In this document: piece by piece, positions 7,645-15,336 of the stretch
Numbering within the stretch: the first letter of the stretch is position 1
Layout: every line of letters starts with the position of its first letter
NCBI GenBank assembly: GCA_902500745.1
Contig: CABVRS010000021.1
Span: forward strand, 1-32,300
DNA length: 32,300 nt
Origin: an uncultured Nitrospira sp.
Lineage (GTDB): Bacteria; Nitrospirota; Nitrospiria; Nitrospirales; Nitrospiraceae
Direction: 5' to 3'
Notes under the pieces: model-generated
Told to the model about the DNA's origin: nothing
Database searches by the model: none
What the model saw: the letters and a program-made list of their open reading frames with translations, nothing else
Program-made: the position numbers and the translations under genes

Positions 7645-8349
7645 ATGGCGGACGAAGCTCCAAAATTGATTCAAATCGTTCCTAAAGGTGGAGACAAGAA
7701 AGACGGCTTCAATCTCGTGACGGAGCGAGTTGTCGCGGTGAACCCGGAGAGCAGGCAGCTCGAAGTCGAGCTCTTGGCCTACGACGGAAAAACCGTCGTC
7801 CTCGACGTGGCTGAGGAGGCCCTCGAAGATCTCAAAAAGCTCAAAGCGGGCGATGGAGCCACTATCCGTGTTGTAGAGGAAGGTGGGAAGCGCGTTGCCA
7901 CCAGCTTTAGGATTCGGGCGAAGGATCCAAACACCGCCAAGGCCGACGCGATGTTGCTCGATCTCAAAGATTCACATTGGTTGAACCGCAAGTATGCGGC
8001 AGAAGTGTTAGGCGAGTTGAAAGACCCTCGCGCGGTCGATCCGTTAGTGGCGGCACTGAACGACGAGGTCGGCGATGTGCGACAACGCGCCTACGATTCG
8101 TTGATCAAGTTGGGAGGCCCGTCCGTCCATTCGCTGATTCCGTTACTGGTCTCCGAAGAAGATGAGATTCGTCAATCGGCAACCGAGATTCTTCGTAAGA
8201 TCGGCAAACCGGCCGTGGAACCGCTGGCTACCGCATTGAGCGACGCCGACGACCGGTTGAAGACACGCATCATGAAGGTCCTGGATCGGATGGGGTATAA
8301 ACCCAAGACCACGGAACAGGTCAAAACCGAACTGCCGCGACTCACTTAG
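7645..8349 (+). CDS. HEAT-repeat protein 5 of 5 with extra N-terminal domain
   Basis: A 234-residue protein with two parts. Residues about 1-90 are not HEAT: they read as a small beta-rich domain (FNLVTERVVAVNPESRQLEV, then KTVVLDVAEEALEDL and ATIRVVEEGGKRVATSFRI), like a small barrel of OB or KOW type. Residues about 95-222 hold four HEAT repeats ending in the cap LDRMGYKPKT, a variant of the GWxP ends. The ATG at 7645 is preferred over that at 7636 because the ribosome binding site AGAGGA (7631-7636) sits eight bases before it and overlaps the other ATG. It is the last gene of the run and converges on the UDP-glucose dehydrogenase gene. The beta domain may supply a specific binding function to the complex; this is inference. 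Confidence 0.87.
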   Translation: MADEAPKLIQIVPKGGDKKDGFNLVTERVVAVNPESRQLEVELLAYDGKTVVLDVAEEALEDLKKLKAGDGATIRVVEEGGKRVATSFRIRAKDPNTAKADAMLLDLKDSHWLNRKYAAEVLGELKDPRAVDPLVAALNDEVGDVRQRAYDSLIKLGGPSVHSLIPLLVSEEDEIRQSATEILRKIGKPAVEPLATALSDADDRLKTRIMKVLDRMGYKPKTTEQVKTELPRLT

Positions 8350-8373
8350 CCTTCTAGAATTATGTCTTATCGC

Positions 8374-9687
8374 TTAGGGTCTCTTACTGGGACGACCGAC
8401 CGATATGTAGTGGAATCCATAACTAACAACTCGATCAGGGTCATAGACGTTGCGCAAGTCAATCAAGATAGGTGATTTCATGATCCCCTTCAGCTTCTCA
8501 AAGTCGAGGCTCCGGAATTGATTCCACTCGGTCATGATGATCAATGCATCTGTTCCCTCCGCCGCATCGTATGCATCCATGCATGGTTTTAATGCCGATA
8601 TCGTCCGACACGCTTCATCAAGCGCGATCGGGTCATATGCCCGCACTGTTGCGCCCTCGTTCAGTAACTCCTGACTAATCGCAAGCGCAGGGGCCTCTCG
8701 CAGGTCGTTCGTGTTAGGCTTGAAAGAGAGCCCCAGCATACCCAACGTTTTTCCCTTAAGTCCTCCCACCGCATCACGAATCTTGTCCACCATACGGTGT
8801 CGCTGATCGTCATTCACCTTAGAAGCAGCAAGGGCAACCTGCACCGGATAACCGACACGCTCTCCAGCCTGAATCAGCGCCGCCAAATCCTTGGGAAAGC
8901 ACGAGCCGCCAAAGCCAGCTCCGGCATGAAGAAACTTTGAACCAATACGATTATCTAGTCCCATACCCTTTGCCACCATCTGGACATTCGCTCCCACGCG
9001 CTCACAAAGGTTAGCCATTTCGTTAATGAATGAAATCTTTGTGGCCAAGAATGCGTTTGACGCGTATTTGATCAGTTCAGCGGTAGGAATGTCGGTCACA
9101 ACGATAGGGGTTTCAATCAGATACAAGGGACGATAGAGATCTTTCATAATTGCGACGGCATGATCGCTATCGGCTCCAATAACCACTCGATTCGGGCGCA
9201 GGAAGTCTTCGATTGCCGACCCCTCTCTGAGAAACTCCGGATTCGACACGATGTCGAACCGAAACGCGTTTGCCTGAGACTTGGTGATCACTTCGCGAAG
9301 TCGTTCACCAGTACCCACTGGCACCGTTGACTTTGTTACGATCACCTTATAGCCAGTCATGTGACGGGCAATGCCTTTGCCGACTTCTTCGACATACGAT
9401 AAATCGGCTGAACCATCCCCTCTTGGCGGAGTCCCAACGGCAATAAAGATGACCAAGGCTTTATCAACAGCCTTGGCGATGTCTGTGGTAAAGCTCAACC
9501 GACCTTCTCGAGTCCCCTTGGCCACTAATTCCGTAATGCCCGGCTCATAAAATGGAACTTCTCCTTTTTCAAGTTTTTCAATTCGTCGAGCATCGTTATC
9601 CATGCACGTGACATGCACCCCAAACTCGGCAAAGCACGCTCCCGTAACGAGCCCAACGTACCCAGTTCCGATCACACTAATATGCAT
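8374..9687 (-). CDS. ugd: UDP-glucose 6-dehydrogenase
   Basis: A 437-residue enzyme oxidising UDP-glucose to UDP-glucuronate with two NAD+, supplying precursors for envelope and exopolysaccharides. The N-terminal Rossmann motif is VIGTGYVGLVTG (residues 5-16). The middle has ELIKYASNAFLATKISFINE. The catalytic cysteine is Cys263 in GAGFGGSCFPKD. The C-terminal UDP-binding domain includes LGLSFKPNTNDLREAP. Length matches the bacterial UGD/TuaD group. The start at 9687 is fixed by a strong AAGGAGG seven bases upstream and by the Rossmann fold starting immediately; an in-frame upstream codon at 9750 is not needed. It stands alone, divergent from the aminopropyltransferase gene and convergent with the HEAT cluster. 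Confidence 0.96.
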   Translation of the reverse strand: MHISVIGTGYVGLVTGACFAEFGVHVTCMDNDARRIEKLEKGEVPFYEPGITELVAKGTREGRLSFTTDIAKAVDKALVIFIAVGTPPRGDGSADLSYVEEVGKGIARHMTGYKVIVTKSTVPVGTGERLREVITKSQANAFRFDIVSNPEFLREGSAIEDFLRPNRVVIGADSDHAVAIMKDLYRPLYLIETPIVVTDIPTAELIKYASNAFLATKISFINEMANLCERVGANVQMVAKGMGLDNRIGSKFLHAGAGFGGSCFPKDLAALIQAGERVGYPVQVALAASKVNDDQRHRMVDKIRDAVGGLKGKTLGMLGLSFKPNTNDLREAPALAISQELLNEGATVRAYDPIALDEACRTISALKPCMDAYDAAEGTDALIIMTEWNQFRSLDFEKLKGIMKSPILIDLRNVYDPDRVVSYGFHYISVGRPSKRP

Positions 9688-9721
9688 GCCCCGCCTCCTT
9701 GCATTAGGTATTTCGATGGAG

Positions 9722-9750
9722 AGTATAGCAACCTGAATGCGCACGAGCAA
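9722..9750 (-). promoter_or_regulatory. sigma-70 type promoter for ugd
   Basis: On the minus strand, TTGCTC (9750-9745), a 17-base spacer, then TATACT (9727-9722). The -10 matches five of six consensus bases; the -35 matches only TTG. It lies about 35 bases before the ugd start codon. Confidence 0.5.
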
Positions 9751-9794
9751 TGAATTCCAAAATCGCCCAGAATCGAGTCATCCATCAGCTTTCA

Positions 9795-9824
9795 TTGACT
9801 CTCTGAAAACACGTTGAGTACAAT
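9795..9824 (+). promoter_or_regulatory. sigma-70 type promoter for the 9878 gene
   Basis: TTGACT (9795-9800), an 18-base spacer, then TACAAT (9819-9824). Both hexamers match five of six consensus bases. It would start transcription near 9831, about 47 bases before the ATG at 9878. Confidence 0.6.
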
Positions 9825-9877
9825 CCAACGCCGTTTCAACACACACAAGGAATCCTTTCAAGTCTTCAGTTCAATTA

Positions 9878-11428
9878 ATGACTCCCCCCCTTACTTCAGG
9901 AATTCCCCGTTGGTTTTTACTTTTGACCGCCCTCGTGACCGGTGCAGTGGTCATGGCATTGGAGATTCTGGGCAGTCGCCTCTTGGCACCGGTGTTCGGG
10001 AGTTCATTATTCGTGTGGGGCGCCTTGATAGGAGTCATTCTAGCTGCGATGAGCAGCGGGTATGCGTTCGGTGGTTGGATATCCGACCGGTATACTGATG
10101 GACGGGTGCTGGCAGCGCTGTTGCTGTTTTCTGGAGCTTGGACGTTTCTCATCGCGTGGGCCAACCAACCCATCCTCTTCGAGATCGAGACATTGGTGCA
10201 GGATCCACGTTGGGGCCCCTGCCTGGCCGCAACCGTTCTGCTTGCACCACCAGCGTTCGGGCTCAGCGGTGTGCTCCCGGCCATGTTGCGACTGGCGGTG
10301 GCAGACATGGATCACCTCGGTCGGCAAACCGGGCGGATGATCGCTCTCTCGACGGTGGGCAGCTTGGTTGGAACCTGGGGAACCGCGTTTTTCCTCCTCT
10401 CCTGGCTAGGGAGCCACTCGTTGACCGCATGGTTAGGCGGTATCCAGATAGCACTTGGGATCTGGTGGCTCATGAAAGGAACCTCGACCAGCCGGATCGT
10501 CTTGCTGTTCGTCCTGAGCTGTTGCGCCTTATTGGGAACAACCACCCTCTATCCACTTCAGCGGTTGAAGACCCCGATTCATCAGGAAGAAAGTCCGTAT
10601 CAGCAAGTTCGTATCCGAGAAGACGATCTTTTTCGATACTTGGTCTTGGATCGAACGTTTCATGCCACCATGTGGAAGGCCGACCCTCTATATCTGTTCC
10701 TCCCCTACAGTCAAATGATGGTGTCCTCATTGGCACTCACCCCGCAACCACAACGTGGGCTCATCCTTGGTCATGGTGGCGGCTCGATAGCCAAATGGCT
10801 GGCACAATATTGGCCGACGTTGGAAGTGGATATCGTGGAGTTCGATCCGGTCGTGGTCCGCATGGCGGAAGAGTTTTTTGAGTATCACCCCCCGGCCAAC
10901 CATCGTGTGTTCGTGAAGGACGGACGGGCATTTCTGAATGCCACGGACCGCACCTACGATCTCATGTGGATTGATGCCTTCGCGCGAGACATGATTCCCT
11001 TTCATCTCACTACGGCGGAGTTCTACTCCTTAGTGCGGACACGTTTGAACCCGGACGGAGTCCTTGCGGTCAACCTAGCATCATCCGGCAAAGAGGGGGA
11101 CCTTGCTCGGGCTGCGGCAGTTGTCCAAACCATGAAACAAGCCTTCCCGGCTCTCCTCACATTCGCTGTCGAGGGGCCATGGAAAACAGGGATGACCCCG
11201 GCTAAGAATTTGATCTTTTTTGGAGGTCAGCTCATCGAAACAGAATCGGTCAACCAGATCGAAGAGAGAATCTCGGAGTTGGCGCTGAAGCAGCGTTTAC
11301 CGATGGAAACGATCGCGCTGTTGAGTACCCGTCGAACCGAGCCGTGGCCTTCCGGCGTCGTATTGAGCGACGATTTTGCTCCCTACGATCTTCTTCTTGG
11401 GCGAGAACGATCACAGTTGGTGGAATAG
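9878..11428 (+). CDS. membrane-fused spermidine synthase-like protein
   Basis: A 516-residue protein in two parts. Residues about 10-235 hold about seven hydrophobic segments, beginning WFLLLTALVTGAVVMALEIL, typical of the membrane half of fused MFS/spermidine-synthase proteins. Residues about 240-500 are a methyltransferase-fold aminopropyltransferase domain: GLILGHGGGSIAKWL (nucleotide-binding glycine loop), VDIVEFDPVVVRMAEEFF (acidic residue at the end of strand two), DGRAFL, and YDLMWIDAFARDMIPFHLTT with the catalytic-site Asp. The family may transfer aminopropyl groups from decarboxylated S-adenosylmethionine, but membrane-fused members are poorly characterised. No decarboxylase gene is nearby. 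No clear ribosome binding site precedes the ATG; it has its own promoter at 9795-9824. Confidence 0.85.
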   Translation: MTPPLTSGIPRWFLLLTALVTGAVVMALEILGSRLLAPVFGSSLFVWGALIGVILAAMSSGYAFGGWISDRYTDGRVLAALLLFSGAWTFLIAWANQPILFEIETLVQDPRWGPCLAATVLLAPPAFGLSGVLPAMLRLAVADMDHLGRQTGRMIALSTVGSLVGTWGTAFFLLSWLGSHSLTAWLGGIQIALGIWWLMKGTSTSRIVLLFVLSCCALLGTTTLYPLQRLKTPIHQEESPYQQVRIREDDLFRYLVLDRTFHATMWKADPLYLFLPYSQMMVSSLALTPQPQRGLILGHGGGSIAKWLAQYWPTLEVDIVEFDPVVVRMAEEFFEYHPPANHRVFVKDGRAFLNATDRTYDLMWIDAFARDMIPFHLTTAEFYSLVRTRLNPDGVLAVNLASSGKEGDLARAAAVVQTMKQAFPALLTFAVEGPWKTGMTPAKNLIFFGGQLIETESVNQIEERISELALKQRLPMETIALLSTRRTEPWPSGVVLSDDFAPYDLLLGRERSQLVE

Positions 11429-11439
11429 TACCCATGCCA

Positions 11440-11493
11440 ACTCATGCCGTCCGTTCGAATAGCAGGAACACACCAGTGGGTTCAGGCATGAGT
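11440..11493. repeat. inverted repeat between convergent genes
   Basis: ACTCATGCC (11440-11448) and GGCATGAGT (11485-11493) are perfect 9-base arms around a 36-base loop, between the ends of the aminopropyltransferase and otsB genes. It could act as a two-way terminator, though no T-run follows on either strand. Confidence 0.35.
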
Positions 11494-11496
11494 GCG

Positions 11497-12255
11497 TTAA
11501 TTGCACCCCTCTACCAGCAGTCGTAAGACCTGTGCAATTTCAGTCTGACGCTTCAGGAAAAACCGAGCCGATGAGGTGTTCTTCTTGCCGACCCTCACAG
11601 TCAGAATACGGTGGTCGCCCAAGCCAAACACGTCTTCATCGGTTTCATCGTCTCCCACATAGAGGGCGGTTGTGCAACCACGTCGCCGCATGCATTCCAA
11701 CAACGCGGTTCCCTTGTGCCACGCCGAAGGAGGCATGACATTGACGACCGATTTCCCCAGAACAATCCGGGGAGAGGGAGATAACTGAGTAACAACGCGC
11801 GAGATCAACGCTCGCGCCTCATCACGCCGATCAACTGTTCGATAGTGAAATGAGAGCGAATAGGACTTCGTCTCGACGAGCACCCCGGACTGGGCCAACT
11901 CAGCCTGAAATCGATCGGAGATCAGTTGCAGCCAACCCCGGCAAGTCTCTCGGACCTGCTGCACGGCCTCCGGCACAACATGAGGGCCTTCTGAACCATG
12001 GTTCCCGATCAGATCAGGAACGGTTGTCTCAATACGTGATCGCAAATCTTCCAAGGAACGCCCTGAGATCACTGCGGTCGGAGCGCGCTTCGCGAGCGCC
12101 TCGAACCAGAAACGGACAGAGCGCTCTAGTCGAGCGGCAGACGGGTCAGAAACGATCTTGGCTAAAGTCCCATCGAAATCGAATGCATAGAGGGAACGCT
12201 CCTTAAGGAGCGTTTCAAGATTCTCTCTTCCTGTGTCCGTCAAGAGATAATCCAT
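11497..12255 (-). CDS. otsB: trehalose-6-phosphate phosphatase
   Basis: A 252-residue HAD-family phosphatase that dephosphorylates trehalose 6-phosphate to trehalose. The nucleophile motif is FDFDGTL (Asp26 and Asp28). The second motif is VISGRSLEDL, followed by GNHGSEG, which matches the substrate-binding region of OtsB. Near residue 200 is GDDETDEDVF, the acidic metal-binding motif. Length is normal for bacterial OtsB. A GCAGGT site lies just before the ATG. It is 21 bases downstream of otsA on the same strand, so the pair forms a complete OtsAB pathway for an osmoprotectant. Confidence 0.95.
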   Translation of the reverse strand: MDYLLTDTGRENLETLLKERSLYAFDFDGTLAKIVSDPSAARLERSVRFWFEALAKRAPTAVISGRSLEDLRSRIETTVPDLIGNHGSEGPHVVPEAVQQVRETCRGWLQLISDRFQAELAQSGVLVETKSYSLSFHYRTVDRRDEARALISRVVTQLSPSPRIVLGKSVVNVMPPSAWHKGTALLECMRRRGCTTALYVGDDETDEDVFGLGDHRILTVRVGKKNTSSARFFLKRQTEIAQVLRLLVEGCN

Positions 12256-12276
12256 ACCTGCCTGTCCAGTGCCAGC

Positions 12277-14508
12277 TCAACTCAACGTACTCGCCCGCCC
12301 CACCTGCTTCAGGACTCGCGCCTTTTGTCGCATACGAGCCGCATCCATAAGCATGCGACCAGCCCAACGATACACATTGAATTCTTGAATCAGTCCACGC
12401 ATGCTCTGCATCCGAGCTCGCTGCTCCCCCTTCGGCATGGTCAAAGCCAGGTGAAGGGCCGCAGCAAATTGATCGATGTCATATGGATTGATCACCAGCG
12501 CTTCCGTCAGCTCGCGAGCCGCACCGGCGAATTGGCTCAAGATCAACACCCCTTGCTCATCGTCACGGGCGCCGACAAACTCCTTGGCGACGAGATTCAT
12601 TCCGTCATGAAGACTGCTCACCACACACACGTCCGCGCCACGGTAACACTCATAGACCTGAGCCGGTTCGTGATGTTCAATCCGTAGACAGATGGGCTGA
12701 TACCCATCCCGACCAAATCGTTTATTGATCTGCTCCGCCAGCGCGGAGACCTCATTGGCAAAATGGTTGTACTGTTCGATGACCCAGCGACTGGGCGCCG
12801 CAACCTGGAGAAACGTAAATCTCCCGATCCATTCCGGCTGCAGTTCCAGCAATCGTTCCACGGCCATAAACCGTTCCAGGATTCCTTTGGTGTAGTCAAG
12901 ACGCTCTACGCCGAGGCCGATAATGCGATCAGCCGGCATCCCATAGGCCTCTCGCAGGCTGACACGGCATTCCGGAACCGGTTTCTGATCGCCGATCCAT
13001 TGTATGGGCCACTCAATGGAAATCGGATAGGGGTTGACCGCCGTCATTTTGCCTCCGTAGGAAATCGTCGAGCTGTTTCGATCAATACGCGCCTCAAGAA
13101 TGCGATCGACGCTATCGATAAAATTGTTGCAATGTACACGTGTGTGAAATCCCAAGATACTGCTTCCGAGCAACCCTTGCAGAATTTCTTCGCGCCAGGG
13201 ACAGATCCCAAAACTTTCTGCGTTCGGCCATGGGATATGCCAAAACATAATGATCGTCGCATTCGGCAACCAACCTCGAATCAATCTCGGTAGCAGCGCG
13301 AAATGGTAATCCTGAACGAGCACAACCGGATTGTCGGTCGTGGCCTCTTCATACACGGCCTGAGCAAAGCGCTCATTGACCGCAACATAGTGTTGCCAAT
13401 CAGACAAACGGAACGTGGGCCGGACATGGGCAATGTGGCAGAGTGGCCATAACCCCTCATTCGCAAACCCATAGTAGTACCCCTGCTCTTCTTCTGCCGT
13501 CAGCCATACCCGACGAATTTGATAGGTCGGATGGGTAGGCGGAACGCCGACATGGCTTCGTTTATCCACCACGGCTCGATCCGCCGATCCGTTCCCGTGC
13601 GCGATCCAGGTGCCGGAACAGGCCCGCATCACCGGTTCAAGCGCCGACACTAAGCCGCTTGCCGGCACCTGCACCACAATGTTCTGATCCTGCCAATTAT
13701 GGGCGTAGGGTTGCCGGTTGGAGACAATCAGGACTTGGTCACCGGCAAGTTGCTCATGCAATATCGACTTGAGGCTGGCAGGACTCCATGACACCTGACT
13801 TTCGTCACGCATGCGGCGGTCGGCTTCAAGCGCTTGCACCAACGACCGCAGATCTTTGGCCAGTGGCTGGAGTTCCGGCGCATGATCCTCGTGCTTGAGC
13901 GAGGCCAGAAGCCCTTCTCCCGTGAGCATCGCGCGCACACTTGCAATCCACCCGTGCCAACTGAGGTGTGCAACCGATACAGTGATCAGCGAGATCACCG
14001 CCGCAAGCCCCACAAAAAGATAGAAGATGTACCATCTTGTATCGCTGCTGCGTTGCTGGATGAAACTCATGTCGTGAAGGAGCAACAGACGTCCAAGTGG
14101 ACGCCCGTTCGATCCGATCAATGCCGACGTGACGTAGACGGGTCCTTGGCTGAGTGACATCATGGTGGACGAACCCGACAAGAGACCCGCCGTCACCTGG
14201 CACGTCACATCTTTCGGGTAGGACTGGGTCTCATACAAGAGGTGATTATCGAGGTCGCAGAAGCCAATGGCATACAGCCGTTCGTCCTGATTGATCCGCG
14301 TGAAATAGGCCAAGATCTTGTGCTCGGAATTTTCGACCACGAGATCGGAAAGCGGTCCTTCCATCGTCCCGATCATCAGCTTTGACCGCATGTCGAGATC
14401 TCGAATGAACCATTTCAGCTCGAGCGAATCGACGAGGGCAATGACCCCGTAGGCGATAACCCCCAAGACAAAGGCTAACGGGATGATGAAGCGAAGTGAT
14501 AGCCTCAT
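12277..14508 (-). CDS. otsA: trehalose-6-phosphate synthase with N-terminal membrane module
   Basis: A 743-residue fusion. Residues 7-27 are a membrane helix, about 28-158 an outside domain, 159-181 a second helix, and about 182-240 a HAMP-like linker ([30 protein letters not shown]). From about 258 a complete GT20 domain follows: [60 protein letters not shown] and [10 protein letters not shown], covering the UDP-glucose and glucose-6-phosphate binding motifs. It makes trehalose 6-phosphate, removed by the adjacent OtsB. Ordinary OtsA is about 470 residues; the additional 255 residues give a receptor-like layout that could tie synthesis to an envelope or osmotic signal. No histidine kinase or cyclase motif is present. 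The ribosome binding site is weak. Confidence 0.93.
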   Translation of the reverse strand: MRLSLRFIIPLAFVLGVIAYGVIALVDSLELKWFIRDLDMRSKLMIGTMEGPLSDLVVENSEHKILAYFTRINQDERLYAIGFCDLDNHLLYETQSYPKDVTCQVTAGLLSGSSTMMSLSQGPVYVTSALIGSNGRPLGRLLLLHDMSFIQQRSSDTRWYIFYLFVGLAAVISLITVSVAHLSWHGWIASVRAMLTGEGLLASLKHEDHAPELQPLAKDLRSLVQALEADRRMRDESQVSWSPASLKSILHEQLAGDQVLIVSNRQPYAHNWQDQNIVVQVPASGLVSALEPVMRACSGTWIAHGNGSADRAVVDKRSHVGVPPTHPTYQIRRVWLTAEEEQGYYYGFANEGLWPLCHIAHVRPTFRLSDWQHYVAVNERFAQAVYEEATTDNPVVLVQDYHFALLPRLIRGWLPNATIIMFWHIPWPNAESFGICPWREEILQGLLGSSILGFHTRVHCNNFIDSVDRILEARIDRNSSTISYGGKMTAVNPYPISIEWPIQWIGDQKPVPECRVSLREAYGMPADRIIGLGVERLDYTKGILERFMAVERLLELQPEWIGRFTFLQVAAPSRWVIEQYNHFANEVSALAEQINKRFGRDGYQPICLRIEHHEPAQVYECYRGADVCVVSSLHDGMNLVAKEFVGARDDEQGVLILSQFAGAARELTEALVINPYDIDQFAAALHLALTMPKGEQRARMQSMRGLIQEFNVYRWAGRMLMDAARMRQKARVLKQVGRASTLS

Positions 14509-14545
14509 AGAATGTGGTTAGTGTACGGTGACATGATAGTCCAAA

Positions 14546-14562
14546 TATACTCGTGGAGTATA
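14546..14562 (-). promoter_or_regulatory. palindrome with -10-like arms upstream of otsA
   Basis: TATACTC-GTG-GAGTATA is a perfect 7-base inverted repeat with a 3-base centre, 38 bases before the otsA start. On the minus strand each arm region carries a TATACT or similar -10 hexamer; no good -35 is visible. It may be an operator overlapping the otsA promoter. Confidence 0.35.
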
Positions 14563-14704
14563 CGTACATAGGCCAGATGAATGACTGCCAGATTCTCACT
14601 GGAAACGCTATTGTCCCGCCCCCAGGGAATGAAGACTGGGCGGAGTGCGTGAAGTGCGACATTACGTGCAAGAGAAGAGAACACTGGTGGGATTTATCCC
14701 GTCG

Positions 14705-14731
14705 CCCGGAACCATCGTTAATGGTTCCGGG
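14705..14731. terminator. perfect 11-base hairpin, terminator-like
   Basis: CCCGGAACCAT (14705-14715) and ATGGTTCCGGG (14721-14731) pair perfectly around CGTTA. No T-run follows on either strand, so it is a stable hairpin rather than a classical terminator. It lies downstream of tmRNA and upstream of otsA. Confidence 0.4.
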
Positions 14732-14773
14732 TCGAGCGAGCCGAGAAAGAAAACCTGTGGGTTGATGACTCTA

Positions 14774-14817
14774 TCCGCCGGCCAAAATTACGAAAAAACC
14801 ATAAAGAGGCCGGCGGA
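14774..14817 (-). terminator. 10-base GC hairpin downstream of tmRNA
   Basis: TCCGCCGGCC (14774-14783) and GGCCGGCGGA (14808-14817) are perfect arms with an AT-rich 24-base loop. It starts 18 bases past the tmRNA 3' end on the minus strand. It may stop or process the ssrA transcript, although no T-run follows. Confidence 0.4.
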
Positions 14818-14834
14818 ACGCACGAAGTGCGGTT

Positions 14835-15184
14835 TGGTGGAGGCGAGGGGAGTTGAACCCCTGTCCGAAGATCGTCAGTGCACTGTGTCTACATGTGTAG
14901 CCGACAATTTAAGTTTCGCAGCCATCCACGCCCATCGGCAGGCTTAGAACAGCCACTAGCCCAGAAAGTTCTCGTCCGCAGCCGCTGAGCACCGACTTTG
15001 GACCAGCCCGCTGCATCGCGCCATTCCACCCCCGCGGGCCTCAGATGGAACGACGTCTCAGCCTAAATTAGGCTGCGAGTGCCAGTTCTTGATTGGCAGT
15101 TGCGTTTTCTCGGACTTTTACGAGTTCCCGAGAGCTCGACATGCGACAGTGACCTCAGTATCCCCGTCGAAACCGGTCGCCCCC
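14835..15184 (-). ncRNA. ssrA: tmRNA
   Basis: Transfer-messenger RNA that rescues stalled ribosomes and tags proteins for degradation. The minus strand starts GGGGGCGACCGGTTTCGACG and ends with a T-arm hairpin GGGGTTCAACTCCCC (14861-14847) and CGCCTCCACCA. The 5' GGGGGCG pairs with the 3' CGCCTCC to form the acceptor stem, which fixes both ends at about 350 nt. The reading frame for the tag ends ENATANQELALAA then TAA at 15070-15068; the hydrophobic LALAA end is the protease signal. The exact resume codon is not certain (GAA or the CGA before it). The tag stop codon lies at the base of a GCAGCCTAAATTAGGCTG-like hairpin. CCA is encoded. Confidence 0.95.
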
Positions 15185-15196
15185 TTTCTGTAAAAC

Positions 15197-15269
15197 CGTG
15201 AAGCGTTAATCGTCGTTCGTGTAGCGCCGGGCAATTATTGCAAGAGACGCTTCACGTTTCACGAACGAC
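15197..15269. repeat. interleaved inverted repeats upstream of ssrA
   Basis: Two perfect inverted repeats overlap in A-B-A'-B' order: CGTGAAGCG (15197-15205) with CGCTTCACG (15248-15256), and GTCGTTCGTG (15212-15221) with CACGAACGAC (15260-15269). The two stems cannot nest; in RNA they could form a pseudoknot or two alternative hairpins. On the minus strand the last arm is followed by GGTTTT, so one form might end nnrS transcription just before tmRNA. Confidence 0.6.
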
Positions 15270-15336
15270 TTGCCTTATAGCTACTCATCATACCGCACAG
15301 ATCAATAGGGAGCCAATTGTTTATCCCTGCAGATCT

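Larger units (their letters stand above)
14509..14834. other. otsA-ssrA spacer, no gene, hairpin-rich
   Basis: This 326-base stretch between the otsA start and the tmRNA 3' end has no convincing ORF. It holds the otsA upstream palindrome, two strong hairpins (14705-14731 and 14774-14817), an imperfect one at about 14614-14642 (CCGCCCCCAG against CTGGGCGG), and a small CGCAC-GAA-GTGCG hairpin at 14818-14830. The function is not clear beyond likely transcript ends. Confidence 0.6.

Noticed and set aside
3270..8349. Phycobilin lyase (CpcE/CpcF, NblB) function for the HEAT proteins
   Set aside because: The repeat type is the same, but no pigment gene or phycobilisome context exists, so only the repeat fold is claimed.
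14520..14834. Genomic island inserted at the tmRNA 3' end
   Set aside because: No integrase, no direct repeat of the tmRNA end and no foreign genes are seen next to it.
14835..14870. tRNA-like end (GGGGTTCAACTCCCC and CCA)
   Set aside because: It is the T-arm and acceptor end of tmRNA; the rest of the molecule and tag frame are present.
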